A DNA stretch of 64,000 bases. It comes from Clostridia bacterium. GTDB taxonomy: Bacteria > Bacillota > Clostridia > Oscillospirales > RGIG577. Below the pieces are notes generated by a model that did not search any database, had not been told where the DNA came from, and saw nothing but the letters and a program-made list of their open reading frames with translations. Shown piece after piece: positions 1-8,426 of this stretch. Where the stretch lies: assembly GCA_017405765.1 (NCBI GenBank), contig JAFQZS010000003.1:82258-146257 (forward strand). The letters are read 5' to 3'. Position 1 is the first letter of the stretch. Each line of letters starts with the position of its first letter. Made by a program: the position numbers and the translations under genes.

Positions 1-180
1 GGGGAAAGTATACGTCCTTGTGTGTTCGTCCTCGGAAATCAGGGTAACTGTCGAGGATTTTGCCCTCATTTCATCGAGTCTGCGCATGAGCCTTTTGTCA
101 CACGTATAACATACGGCGTTTTCCTCGCCGTCGTTATACGTAATCACGGTCTCACGCTCATATTTTGATAAATTTGCCAT
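1..180 (-). CDS. Small conserved protein of integrated elements (partial)
   Basis: An open frame starts with ATG at 180 (complement), reads MANLSKYERETVITYNDGEE and runs off the left edge after 60 codons. The opening, with its NLSKYE and YNDGEE stretches and a CYTCDK segment, resembles a small protein often seen next to integrases in clostridial mobile elements; I know of no established function. It is the downstream gene of a leftward pair, 13 bp after the gene at 194-358. Both probably belong to the element whose repressor and integrase lie to the right. The C-terminus is outside the window. Confidence 0.6.
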   Translation of the reverse strand, partial: MANLSKYERETVITYNDGEENAVCYTCDKRLMRRLDEMRAKSSTVTLISEDEHTRTYTFP

Positions 181-193
181 ATATCCGCCTTTC

Positions 194-358
194 TTATGAT
201 TTGCCTTCGGTCTGCAGCTTCTTTTCCGCCTTTCGCTCCCAATAACGCTTGTTATTTTCGGCGATGCGCGCCTTGTTTTTCCGACGGTATTCTCGGTAAT
301 ACTCTCTTTGCACTTCCTTGACCGTCTGCTCCAACTTGGAATTATTCATGTGATACAT
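194..358 (-). CDS. Small basic protein of the mobile element
   Basis: This is a short, highly charged, probably helical protein rich in Arg, Lys, Glu and Tyr (YYREYRRKNKARIAENN), with no domain I recognise. The frame could begin at a GTG at 412, but that codon has no ribosome binding site, lies inside operator O1 and lies at the -35 edge of the rightward promoter. An AAAGG sits 9 nt before the ATG at 358, which I take as the start (54 codons). It is the first gene of the leftward unit driven by the divergent promoter near 419-447. Function unknown; it may bind nucleic acid, judging only from charge. Confidence 0.5.
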   Translation of the reverse strand: MYHMNNSKLEQTVKEVQREYYREYRRKNKARIAENNKRYWERKAEKKLQTEGKS

Positions 359-394
359 CTGATACATCCTTTCGTAATTATTTTTTGTTTTGTC

Positions 395-423
395 TTGACT
401 TAGCTTGGTCACAATGCTATTAT
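395..423 (+). promoter_or_regulatory. Rightward promoter of the repressor-integrase pair
   Basis: TTGACT (395-400) and TATTAT (418-423) are separated by 17 bp. It points to the XRE regulator at 550 and then the integrase. Operator O1 lies between and over the boxes, so autoregulation is likely. Confidence 0.55.
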
Positions 424-521
424 AATTGTGAACAAAATAAAAATCAAGCGAAAGGTCACTCTTAAGATAATATTGTGACCAAATCGAAATATTGGGTCAT
501 ATTTCAGATGAATTCGTGACC
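407..521. promoter_or_regulatory. Three equally built operators O1-O3
   Basis: Three inverted repeats share one architecture, a GGTCAC half-site, exactly 15 bp, and a GTGACC half-site: O1 407-412/428-433 (GGTCAC/GTGAAC), O2 454-459/475-480 (both perfect) and O3 495-500/516-521 (GGTCAT/GTGACC). Their centres are 47 and 41 bp apart. O1 covers the shared -10 region of the divergent promoters and O3 ends 28 bp before the regulator start. The natural binder is the XRE protein encoded at 550-1341, by analogy with phage-type switches; that is inference. Confidence 0.65.
419..447 (-). promoter_or_regulatory. Leftward promoter of the mobile element
   Basis: On the complement strand a TTGATT (plus 442-447) is followed by 17 bp and a perfect TATAAT (plus 419-424). 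It would transcribe the small genes at 358-194 and 180-1. Its -10 overlaps the -10 of the rightward promoter, so the two compete, and operator O1 (407-433) covers both. Confidence 0.6.
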
Positions 522-549
522 AAAAAGATTGGGCAAGGAGGATGCGCGT

Positions 550-1341
550 ATGAAAGACCAAAAAAAAGCAGTAGAAAACATTGTTGATTTACAAAGGTTA
601 AAAGATTTAATTGACAAGAAAAAATCGCGGCAAGCTATAGCCGACAAGATCGGTTGTGATGTATCGCTGATAACGCGCCATTATAACGCACAGAAGGCGG
701 TGCCGATAACCTTTTTGAAAAAGTATGCTGAATACTTCAATGTATCTGCCGATTATTTATTAGGCTTGACCGACGCACCGACGAACGACAAAGATTTACG
801 TTTCGTATGTGACTATACGGGATTGAGCGAAGAAGCGGTAGAGAGTATCAAATATGCCGAGAAAAATACGCTGCTTTCCGCAGAATCAAATTATCTCGAC
901 ATAAAAAAAGTGGATGAGTTCATAAGAAGTGCAAAGCCGATCATATCTCAAATACTCAAAAGTGAGCAGTTTTACGGTTTAATAGCAAAGCAACTGATTA
1001 TTAGAGCGGACAAAGTGCGGCAGTTTGAAATACTGGAGAAGGTTGATAAGCTTTCTGAGACTGTTTTCTCAAAAGAGGGCAAAACACCTACGGATAAGGA
1101 TTGGGAAGATGCGCTGAAAGCATACATCGAGGTTTTACAATTAAATTATGAGACGAAAGCGTATGCCTATGATATGCAGGAAGATTTAAAAAAAATATTT
1201 CCGCACTTTAGCGATATGCCAAGCAAGGATAAGATAGACAAGCTACAAAGATTTATCCACAAGAGTACTTACTTAAGAGAATTGGAAAAAGCAACAAAGA
1301 ATAACACGGGAGGTGCGGACAATGGCAAAGAAGAACGCTAA
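550..1341 (+). CDS. XRE-family transcriptional regulator (element repressor)
   Basis: The N-terminal third holds a Cro/CI-type helix-turn-helix: a segment ending SRQAIADKIGCDVSLITRHY (about residues 26-45), then YFNVSADYLLGL, the usual closing signature of XRE domains. The remaining roughly 180 residues are helical and unrecognised; they may dimerise or sense a signal. ATG at 550 is chosen because AAGGAGG (535-541) lies 8 nt upstream; a TTG at 529 would be too early. The integrase start overlaps the end of this gene by 20 nt, so the two are translationally coupled. The three operators directly upstream suggest it represses both divergent promoters of the element. Confidence 0.8.
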   Translation: MKDQKKAVENIVDLQRLKDLIDKKKSRQAIADKIGCDVSLITRHYNAQKAVPITFLKKYAEYFNVSADYLLGLTDAPTNDKDLRFVCDYTGLSEEAVESIKYAEKNTLLSAESNYLDIKKVDEFIRSAKPIISQILKSEQFYGLIAKQLIIRADKVRQFEILEKVDKLSETVFSKEGKTPTDKDWEDALKAYIEVLQLNYETKAYAYDMQEDLKKIFPHFSDMPSKDKIDKLQRFIHKSTYLRELEKATKNNTGGADNGKEER

Positions 1342-2497
1342 CGGCGACGGCGGCATATTTTATAGCAAGTCCCAAAAGTTGTGGCGCGGTCAGATAACCA
1401 TAGGCTACGACGAGAACGGCAATCAGAGACGCAAGAGCGTTTCGGGCAAGAACCCGCAGGAAGTGAAACAGAAACTGAAACAAATCGAATACGGCATCTT
1501 CTCCGGCGAATTCGTCGATAAGAGCAATATAACGATATACCACCTTGCAAAACAGATGATCGTTGACAAATTCAATCTGAATGAGATAAAAGAAAACACC
1601 TACCTTACGCATTTGTCCACGCTGAAGCGGCTGCAGCCCATATACAATACGCCGCTTCAGAAGGCTAACGAAACGCAGATAAGAGCATATCTGCAAGGTC
1701 AGATAGGCAAATCAAATTCCATACTGCAGAAGGACTTCCAGCTTCTTAATGCCACTTTCAAAGAGGCGGTAAGGCGCGATATAATCACAAAGAACCCCAT
1801 GGATCATATAAAGCAGCCGAAATCGAAGCAGAAGCGCGAAGCGGTCAGAGCTTTCACGCTGGAAGAGCAGAACAAGCTCCTTTACGTCCTTCAGACCGAA
1901 GATATAAAGTACAGCCAACAGATGCTTTTATCTATGTTCACGGGAATGCGTATGGGCGAAGTGAATGCCCTGACGAAGCGGGACGTAAATCTTATATTCA
2001 ACAGCGTGTCCATAAACAAAACGATATCACGCGGCGAAAAGGGTAAGGCCGTTTTGGGCGATACGGCAAAGACTTACGCCGGAAACAGAACGATATTTAT
2101 CACCGAGGACGTACAGACGATACTTGCGGAGTGCATAGAGTGCGCCGAGGGAGATATGCTCTTTACCACCGAGCGCGGCGGCCTAGTTACGAGCAATCAG
2201 GTCAATATGGAACTTGCGCGCGTCCTGAAAAAATATAAGATAGTCGATGAGACGGTACGCGGTAAAGTGTCGTGTCACTCTCTGAGACACACATACGCAA
2301 CGCGCATGATAGAAGGCGGTATGCAGCCGAAGGTATTGCAGAAGCTATTAGGGCATACGGATATCAAGATAACCATGAACACATACTGCGATGCTTTCGA
2401 TAAATTTCAGAACGACAATATCAATATCGCAAACGAATATTTGAAGCAAAACGGCCTCACACTGACCCGAAAGAAAAGCATTCCCGAAGCCATATAG
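1322..2497 (+). CDS. Tyrosine recombinase / integrase
   Basis: A phage- and ICE-type integrase of 391 residues that catalyses site-specific integration and excision. An N-terminal AP2-like arm-binding region (about 8-40, FYSKSQKLWRGQITIGY) is followed by a SAM-like core-binding domain (about 70-155) and the catalytic domain. Active-site residues are visible: R210 (GMRMGE), H319 and R322 (CHSLRH), H345 (LLGHT) and nucleophile Y355 (NTYCD). ATG 1322 has GGGAGG 8 nt upstream and overlaps the repressor gene. Position at the end of the element's genes, with a direct repeat and hairpins just downstream, fits an attachment end near 2.5-2.75 kb. Confidence 0.93.
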   Translation: MAKKNANGDGGIFYSKSQKLWRGQITIGYDENGNQRRKSVSGKNPQEVKQKLKQIEYGIFSGEFVDKSNITIYHLAKQMIVDKFNLNEIKENTYLTHLSTLKRLQPIYNTPLQKANETQIRAYLQGQIGKSNSILQKDFQLLNATFKEAVRRDIITKNPMDHIKQPKSKQKREAVRAFTLEEQNKLLYVLQTEDIKYSQQMLLSMFTGMRMGEVNALTKRDVNLIFNSVSINKTISRGEKGKAVLGDTAKTYAGNRTIFITEDVQTILAECIECAEGDMLFTTERGGLVTSNQVNMELARVLKKYKIVDETVRGKVSCHSLRHTYATRMIEGGMQPKVLQKLLGHTDIKITMNTYCDAFDKFQNDNINIANEYLKQNGLTLTRKKSIPEAI

Positions 2498-2550
2498 GGC
2501 GGCATTATGGGGATGTTAAATCTTGTTAAATCAAATCAAAATATCGTTGC

Positions 2551-2569
2551 GTAGCACACGGTAGCACAC
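2551..2569. repeat. Tandem direct repeat, candidate integrase arm sites
   Basis: GTAGCACAC occurs twice (2551-2559 and 2561-2569), separated by one base, 54 bp after the integrase stop. Short direct repeats near one end are typical arm-type binding sites of tyrosine integrases. The use here is inferred from position only. Confidence 0.4.
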
Positions 2570-2629
2570 TAAATTTTAAAAAATCCAGTGTTTATGCGGG
2601 TTTATCGCGGGTATTGTTTTGTTATCCGC

Positions 2630-2670
2630 ACCAAAGATACCGAGCCGGTAATCGGCTCGGTATCTTTGGT
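2630..2670. terminator. Strong hairpin downstream of the integrase
   Basis: A perfect 18-bp stem (2630-2647 with 2653-2670) closes a 5-nt loop GTAAT. There is no T-run after it, only GTTTAAGG. It may terminate the integrase transcript, or be part of an attachment region. Confidence 0.5.
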
Positions 2671-3406
2671 TTAAGGCGGGCAACAGGACTTGAAGCTTAA
2701 GAAGGCGGCCGACGAAAAGAAAACAGTCCGGTGGACTGTTTTCAGGAGGCCGGAGCGCAGTCGGCTGAGCCGCCAAGCCGGAAGATAAAAAGCTCACGCG
2801 GTCCTGTCGCCCGCACCATATAAGGACGCCAGCCCGAAGAACAGGCCGGCGTCCATTCTATATGAGAGTATCCCCGTTAATGCGGTATTGGACAGAGGGC
2901 TGTTGCCGCGGGTCTTCCGGCGGTACGAAGCATGTATCAGTTCAGAACAACTTGAATACTATGATTTCTATAAACGTTTATGTTATATCATTTTATATCC
3001 CAAAAGCGAAACGGCGTTCCGTTTGAACGCGTTGACTATTCGCCCGCGAAATGTTAAAATTATTTAATCAAACATCATGAATTACTGCACATATAAACTT
3101 GAACATAGGGTGCTGTTGAAGAAAACCATATGGCGATGGAAGAAGCTGCCGAGAAAGGGAGAGGCGGCAAATGATCGTCAAAAAGGAGTTCGGCGTCCGC
3201 CCCGCATTGCCTGATTGCCAAAAGTGCATGGAAGGTTCCATGGGACGGTGTATCAGGCAAAGGAACACGGCTCCTTTTTTTGCGGAGACATCTGCAGGGA
3301 AAACACATGCTTCCCCAAGACTTTGAACGCGTAAGCTTTCAAAGCATTGGGAGTGGGTGATGATCCACTCCCCCGGCAGCCGATCGGAAGAATAAGACAA
3401 AGGAGG
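2671..3406. other. Gene-free region with several hairpins
   Basis: No convincing coding frame lies between the integrase and the adhesin. Visible structures are a perfect 11-bp stem with a 3-nt loop (2719-2743), a GGACGCC/GGCGTCC stem (2824-2830 with 2848-2854) and the structured leader described separately. Bases 2679-2697 on the complement resemble a tRNA T-arm and acceptor end (TTCAAGTCCTGT), but no complete tRNA can be folded. The stretch probably contains the boundary between the mobile element and the chromosome. Confidence 0.5.
3207..3376 (+). ncRNA. Structured 5' leader of the adhesin gene, class unknown
   Basis: Three nested or consecutive stems precede the adhesin. A 9-bp perfect stem (3207-3215 with 3252-3260) encloses a 7-bp stem (3227-3233 with 3236-3242), followed by a T7 run at 3275-3281. 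A second unit pairs CTTTGAA with TTCAAAG inside an outer CCCAA/TTGGG pairing (about 3313-3352). A third hairpin, GAGTGG/CCACTC, lies near 3350-3371. The order stem, T-run, more stems and gene suggests a conditional-termination leader. I could not match it to a known riboswitch class. Confidence 0.35.
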
Positions 3407-3416
3407 AACAAGACAG

Positions 3417-6400
3417 ATGAGACGGAAAGCAAAACAGTTGATGGGCATACTGCTTTGCCTTGCGATGGTGCTTAGCTTGACGCCGGGGATGAGCCTGACG
3501 GCGTATGCGGACGACACGGATGAGACCGAAAAAACGCAGGTAAGCGTCCGGAAGGTCTGGGAGGACAACAACGACAAGGCGCAGATGCGGCCACAGAGCT
3601 TAGAGGTGCAGCTGTACGCGGACGGCGAGGCACTGGGAAGCCCTGTGACACTAAACGAGGAAAACGGCTGGAGCTACAGCTGGAGCGATCTTTCGAAGTA
3701 CGTCAATGAAGACGAACAGACCGGCGTTCAGCGGGCGATTGTCTACACGGTGGCTGAGACCGAGATTCCGGAAGGCTATGTCGGCGAGGTTTCGGGCAGT
3801 GCCGAAGAAGGCTTCGTGATTACAAACGTCTTTGTGATTGAAAAGACGCAGGTAAGCGTCCGGACGGACTGGGAAGACAACAACGACAAGGCGCAGATAC
3901 GGCCGCAGAGCATAGAGGTGCAGCTGTACGCGGACGGCGAGGCAATGGGAAGCCCTGTGACACTGAACGAGGAAAACGGCTGGAGCTACAGCTGGAGCGA
4001 TCTTTCGAAGTACGTCAATGAAGACGAACAGACCGGCGTTCAGCGTGCGATTGTCTACACGGTGGATGAGACCGAGATTCCGGAAGGCTATGCCGCCGAG
4101 GTTTCGGGCAGTGCCGAAGAAGGCTTCGTGATTACAAACATCTTTGTGATTGAAAAAACGCAGGTAAGCGTCCGGACGGACTGGGAAGACAACAACGACA
4201 AGGCGCAGATGCGGCCGCAGAGCATCCGGGTGCAGCTGTACGCGGACGGCCGGGCATTGGGAAGCCCGGTGACACTGGATGAGGAAAACGGCTGGAGCTA
4301 TAGCTGGAGCGATCTTACGAAGTACGTCTATGAAGGCGGCCTGAGGGCGATTGAATACACGGTGGATGAGACCGAGATTCCGGAAGGCTATGTCGGCGAG
4401 GTTTCGGGCAGCGTCGAAGCGGGCTTCGTGATTACAAACACCTATGAGACCGGCACGCTTATCATCGAGAAGGAATTCGATATCGCGCCCTGGGAGCCTT
4501 TCGTCCCGGACGATTCGTATGTGGACGTCCCGGTCGTCATTACATGGAACGACAACAACAACGCGGACGGCAACCGTCCCAAGAACGCAACCGTGAGACT
4601 GCTGGCGAACGGCACGGAGGTTGCCAACGCCGAACTCAATTCGGGCAACGGCTGGAGATATACCTTCACCGGTATGCCGAGGCTCGACGAGAACAGGGAA
4701 AAGATCGAATATACGATCACCGAGGATCCGATCGATTGGTACAAAGACCAGATAAGCGGATTCAACATCCGTAACAACTATGAGCCCGAGCTGACCGAAG
4801 CTGCCGTCAAAATGATCTGGGACGACGCCGACAACGAGACGGGGACGAGACCGAAAAGCATTGCGATGACGCTGAGCAACGGCATTACCGTACTGCTGAG
4901 CGATAATAACGGCTGGACCGCCACCGTCAAAAATCTCCCCACGAGGCTGAATGGAGAACCTGCCAATTATACCTGGACCGAGCAGAAGGTGGCGGGTTAC
5001 GACAAGATTTCCGAGGTGACCGAGGGTACCTTAACCACCTTCGTGAACAAAAGACGGGTACAGTCGGCGTCACCGACCGTGGACCGTATCGAGTATGAGT
5101 TTGGTGAGTATGAGATCCCGCTGAGAGCCAGGGTCTGCGAATCGGCCGCTCCGACGATCTCAATTACCGCCGGAGTGGAATGGGACGGCGATGATGATTA
5201 TTATCAATTGCTCAGGCCGGAGTCCGTGCAGTTGATCCTGATGGGGGACGGCGAACCGGTCGGTGAACTGAAAACGGTGGAAGCCTCCTCCTGGGAAGCA
5301 ACGTGGTACGATCTGCCGGCTCAAAACAGCGACGGTAATCCGATCGAGTACACCGTAAAGCAGATGGAACCGATCTCCGCTTATACGACGACATGCGACG
5401 GCCTGACGGTGACAAATACCCTGAAGACGGGCAGCCTCAGCGTGAAGATTTCCCTCTCGGGCGTTCCGGAAGAGGCAGACCTGAGCAAGCTTCGGCTTGC
5501 CATTGACGGTCCGGATCCGCGGCTGGAGAAGACGCTGACCTACGAGGATGTAATGAACGGAACCGTAGACCTGGGCAGGGTGCTCGAGGGCGCTTACATG
5601 ATCCGCGATACAAATGCGGACACGCTTATCGAAGGCTATGTGATGGACGCCGAGAACAGCAAAGTGGCCGACGCCATTTACGTCTCGGGCGGTGAAGACT
5701 CTGAGCTGGAGTTCAAATACACATGGAAACTTCCGGAGCCTCTGGATGCGGAAGCGGATGAAGACTACGATCCCTTTGCCAATATCGGCGATCTGTCCTT
5801 TGAGATCCTCGGACCCGACGCTCTGATGCCGCTGACGATCCGTTACTCCGATTTCACGAACGGCAAGTATGAGATTCCGGATCTGGCGCCCGGCGTTTAC
5901 ACCGTGGTCGAGCGCAATGCGGAAAAGCTGGTGAAGTATTACACGCTGACGAGCAACAGCATGACGGGCATGGCTGTTGAAGTGAAGGCGGGCGGGACGG
6001 CCACCGCGAAACTGTTCAACCAATACGTGCCCCTGCCGACGCCTGAACCCGACGCCGAGTTCGTCGACATCCCGGTGACCGTGACCTGGAACGACAACAA
6101 CAACGCGGACGGCAACCGGCCCGAATCCGTCACGGCCCGCCTGTATGCCGACGGCGTGGAAGTGGACAGCCATGTGCTGACGGCCGCCGAAAACTGGCAG
6201 TTCACCTTTATCGAGAAGCCGCGCCATCAGGAGGACAACAAGACTGAGATCGTCTACACGGTCAATGAAGATGCGGTTCCGATGTACAGAGCAGTTGTCA
6301 AAAGCTACAGCATCGTGAACGAATATGAGCCCGAATTAATAAGCGCTTCTGTTTCTAAAAGATGGAATGATAACAACAACCAGCAGAATCTCCGGCCTGA

Positions 6401-7760
6401 TTCCATTGCGATGAGCCTGTTAGACGGACAGAAGGTCGCCAAAGTGGTCGTGCTTAGCGAAGCCAACGGCTGGACCGCCGTCGTCAACGATCTCCCCACC
6501 GTGGTGAACGGACAGGAAGCACAGTATGAATGGAAAGAACAGCAGGTCAACGGCTACACGCTCGAAAACGTGGAGCAACGGGGGAACCACATGACTTTCA
6601 CCAACGCGGTCTGGGAGCGTCCTGAGAACAACCCTACAATTACTCCCAACAATCGAACTTATGATGATACTGAGAAGCCGCTTGTTACTGTTTCCGGCGA
6701 ACTGACCGGCAGTACAACAAAGTACGCTCTTGGCTCAGATGCGGCCACTGCCCCTGAAGCATCTGCATATACCACAGCCATCCCTACAGCCACCAGCGCC
6801 GGAACCTACTATGTATGGTACAAGACCGAGGGCGACGAAAGCCAAAACGACAGCAGTGCGGTTTGTGTGATCGTCACCATCAGCGCAAAGTTCTCCGGCG
6901 GAGGAGGCGGCGGAGGCGGTGGCGGCGGCTCATCCTCCGTCAATAACCCCGTCGGCACCGGTACCTTCGAGGGCGGCTCCGTGAAGCTTAGCACCGAGGG
7001 CGCCAGGGCGGGCAGCACCGTGACCATAACCGTCACCCCCGAAGAGGGCTATCGGGCGGATAAGGTCACCGTCACCGACAAGAACGGCAGCGTCATCCCC
7101 GTGGCACAAAACGCCGACGGCACCTACCGCTTCACGATGCCAAACTCCCCCGTTACCGTTACACCCGCCTTTGAGAAGATCGCGGACCGGACCGACACCG
7201 ACGTCTGTGACAAATTCCGCGATGTCTCCGAGGACGCATGGTATCACGACGCGGTCCGCTGGGCCGTGGACAACGGTATCATGAACGGCGTGGCTTCGGA
7301 CCTCTTCGATCCGGACGGCGCCGCCACGCGGGCCATGGTAGTCACCATGCTCTGGCGGCTTGAAGGCGAGCCTGCGGGCGCGGGCATTTCATTTGACGAC
7401 GTGCCTGACGGCGCGTGGTACGCGCCCGCTGTAAGCTGGGCGGCACAGAATGAGATCATAAGAGGGCTGTCGGACGAAAGCTTCGACCCCGATGCGCCCG
7501 TCACCCGGGAGCAGCTTGCGGCGATCCTGTATCGGTACGCGCAGAGCAAGGGAAAAGGGTTCACCGGCGCATGGGCCTTCCCGCTCGATTACAGCGACGC
7601 GGCGGACGTGTCCGAGTACGCATATGAGGCCATGTGCTTTATGACCATGAACGGTGTCATCACCGGCATGGACGACGGAACGCTGGCTCCGAAGGACAAC
7701 GCCACCCGCGCGCAGATAGCCGCGATATTCATGCGCTTCTGCGAGGAGACGGCAGGATAA
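3417..7760 (+). CDS. CnaB-repeat adhesin with SLH anchor
   Basis: A secreted surface protein of 1447 residues. A signal peptide (1-31, ending AYA) is followed by three near-identical CnaB modules (about 39-142, 143-246, 247-343), further CnaB-like modules (about 364-455, 456-545, 580-670, 878-968, 969-1066), a glycine-rich linker (about 1160-1173), an InlB-B-repeat-like module (about 1180-1258, ending RFTMPNSPVTVTPAFE) and three SLH motifs (about 1268-1445) that would bind secondary cell-wall polymer. CnaB domains are stalk or ligand-binding beta sandwiches, often locked by Lys-Asn isopeptide bonds. AAAGGAGG lies 10 nt before the ATG. No LPXTG motif is present; the SLH motifs replace sortase anchoring. 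The ligand is unknown. Confidence 0.88.
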   Translation: MRRKAKQLMGILLCLAMVLSLTPGMSLTAYADDTDETEKTQVSVRKVWEDNNDKAQMRPQSLEVQLYADGEALGSPVTLNEENGWSYSWSDLSKYVNEDEQTGVQRAIVYTVAETEIPEGYVGEVSGSAEEGFVITNVFVIEKTQVSVRTDWEDNNDKAQIRPQSIEVQLYADGEAMGSPVTLNEENGWSYSWSDLSKYVNEDEQTGVQRAIVYTVDETEIPEGYAAEVSGSAEEGFVITNIFVIEKTQVSVRTDWEDNNDKAQMRPQSIRVQLYADGRALGSPVTLDEENGWSYSWSDLTKYVYEGGLRAIEYTVDETEIPEGYVGEVSGSVEAGFVITNTYETGTLIIEKEFDIAPWEPFVPDDSYVDVPVVITWNDNNNADGNRPKNATVRLLANGTEVANAELNSGNGWRYTFTGMPRLDENREKIEYTITEDPIDWYKDQISGFNIRNNYEPELTEAAVKMIWDDADNETGTRPKSIAMTLSNGITVLLSDNNGWTATVKNLPTRLNGEPANYTWTEQKVAGYDKISEVTEGTLTTFVNKRRVQSASPTVDRIEYEFGEYEIPLRARVCESAAPTISITAGVEWDGDDDYYQLLRPESVQLILMGDGEPVGELKTVEASSWEATWYDLPAQNSDGNPIEYTVKQMEPISAYTTTCDGLTVTNTLKTGSLSVKISLSGVPEEADLSKLRLAIDGPDPRLEKTLTYEDVMNGTVDLGRVLEGAYMIRDTNADTLIEGYVMDAENSKVADAIYVSGGEDSELEFKYTWKLPEPLDAEADEDYDPFANIGDLSFEILGPDALMPLTIRYSDFTNGKYEIPDLAPGVYTVVERNAEKLVKYYTLTSNSMTGMAVEVKAGGTATAKLFNQYVPLPTPEPDAEFVDIPVTVTWNDNNNADGNRPESVTARLYADGVEVDSHVLTAAENWQFTFIEKPRHQEDNKTEIVYTVNEDAVPMYRAVVKSYSIVNEYEPELISASVSKRWNDNNNQQNLRPDSIAMSLLDGQKVAKVVVLSEANGWTAVVNDLPTVVNGQEAQYEWKEQQVNGYTLENVEQRGNHMTFTNAVWERPENNPTITPNNRTYDDTEKPLVTVSGELTGSTTKYALGSDAATAPEASAYTTAIPTATSAGTYYVWYKTEGDESQNDSSAVCVIVTISAKFSGGGGGGGGGGGSSSVNNPVGTGTFEGGSVKLSTEGARAGSTVTITVTPEEGYRADKVTVTDKNGSVIPVAQNADGTYRFTMPNSPVTVTPAFEKIADRTDTDVCDKFRDVSEDAWYHDAVRWAVDNGIMNGVASDLFDPDGAATRAMVVTMLWRLEGEPAGAGISFDDVPDGAWYAPAVSWAAQNEIIRGLSDESFDPDAPVTREQLAAILYRYAQSKGKGFTGAWAFPLDYSDAADVSEYAYEAMCFMTMNGVITGMDDGTLAPKDNATRAQIAAIFMRFCEETAG
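3532..4446 (+). repeat. 312-bp tandem coding repeats (three CnaB units)
   Basis: Three nearly identical units begin about 3532, 3844 and 4156 with a period of exactly 312 bp (104 codons). The third is shortened within its KYV segment by a small in-frame deletion. Such DNA-level identity suggests recent duplication and a potential for copy-number change. Confidence 0.85.
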
Positions 7761-7787
7761 CAAATTATAAAAAGCATATACAGCGCA

Positions 7788-7826
7788 ATATGGCGCGGGC
7801 AGCATCAACGTCTGTCCGCGCCATAT
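7788..7826. terminator. Terminator after the adhesin
   Basis: An 11-bp perfect stem (7788-7798 with 7816-7826), followed by TTTG, sits 28 bp after the stop. It could also serve the convergent DUF4186 gene. Confidence 0.6.
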
Positions 7827-7855
7827 TTGATTCATATATTCCGCCCGGATTTTGT

Positions 7856-8212
7856 CTAACCGCGCGCATATTCCCGTTCTATCCATTTCATCAAGAGGTT
7901 CACGATGCGTTCCTGTTCGTTCTCTGTAAGCGCCCGATCTTTGGGGACGCGGTACCATTTGTAAAGGCAGCTCCTGCAGCAGCACGCACATGCGTGCTGA
8001 GCGGCGAATACGGGATGCCCGCGCATCGGCGTTTGCCTCCCGTCGTTCGGGATATGGGCCAAAGCAAGCCGCTTCCTTATAAAATCGGCGGCGTGTGAGC
8101 GGATCGTGTCCATACCTTTTTCCGATATATACAGCCTGTCCTTTTCGCTCAGATGAAATTTTGAGCGAAAAGCGGATCGCTGCAGTCTGTTAAGCGCTTC
8201 GTCAATAGTCAT
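7856..8212 (-). CDS. DUF4186 family protein
   Basis: A 118-residue protein with the features of the DUF4186 family: an N-terminal RSKFHLSEKDRLYISEKG segment, GMDTIRSHAADF, then IPNDGRQTPMRGHPVF and a Cys cluster (about 76-81, CACCCRSC) followed by KWYRVPKDRALTENEQ. The clustered Cys and His residues (QHACACCCRSC) suggest metal or cofactor binding. The biochemical function is not known to me. It is convergent with the adhesin and isolated from other genes. Length matches the family. The start is the ATG at 8212; no strong ribosome binding site is visible. Confidence 0.8.
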   Translation of the reverse strand: MTIDEALNRLQRSAFRSKFHLSEKDRLYISEKGMDTIRSHAADFIRKRLALAHIPNDGRQTPMRGHPVFAAQHACACCCRSCLYKWYRVPKDRALTENEQERIVNLLMKWIEREYARG

Positions 8213-8426
8213 GATCTTCTGTTTTCACCTACAAATAACGATTTCATCGGCTCCCACGGCCGTCCTGCAATAATAATATATCACAAAACGCCGACGAGCG
8301 GGACGACTTTATGACGCATATTTGTGAGCGCGTTCGTTTTCGGCGCGTGCGCTTATTGCTTTATGCGACAGAAAATGATACGATATAAAATAAAGAGACC
8401 GGATCAAAGTGAGGAGGTGCCGATAT

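Noticed and set aside
2674..2697. tRNA gene fragment as functional tRNA
   Set aside because: Only a T-loop and acceptor-like 3' part is visible; the T-stem 5' side does not pair and no anticodon arm exists.
3207..3376. Cyclic-di-GMP or fluoride riboswitch in the adhesin leader
   Set aside because: GGGACG and GGCGATGG fragments are present, but the surrounding conserved bases and pairings of these classes are missing.
5160..6227. 355-codon open frame on the complement of the adhesin
   Set aside because: It mirrors codon bias of the CnaB repeats and shows no recognisable domain.
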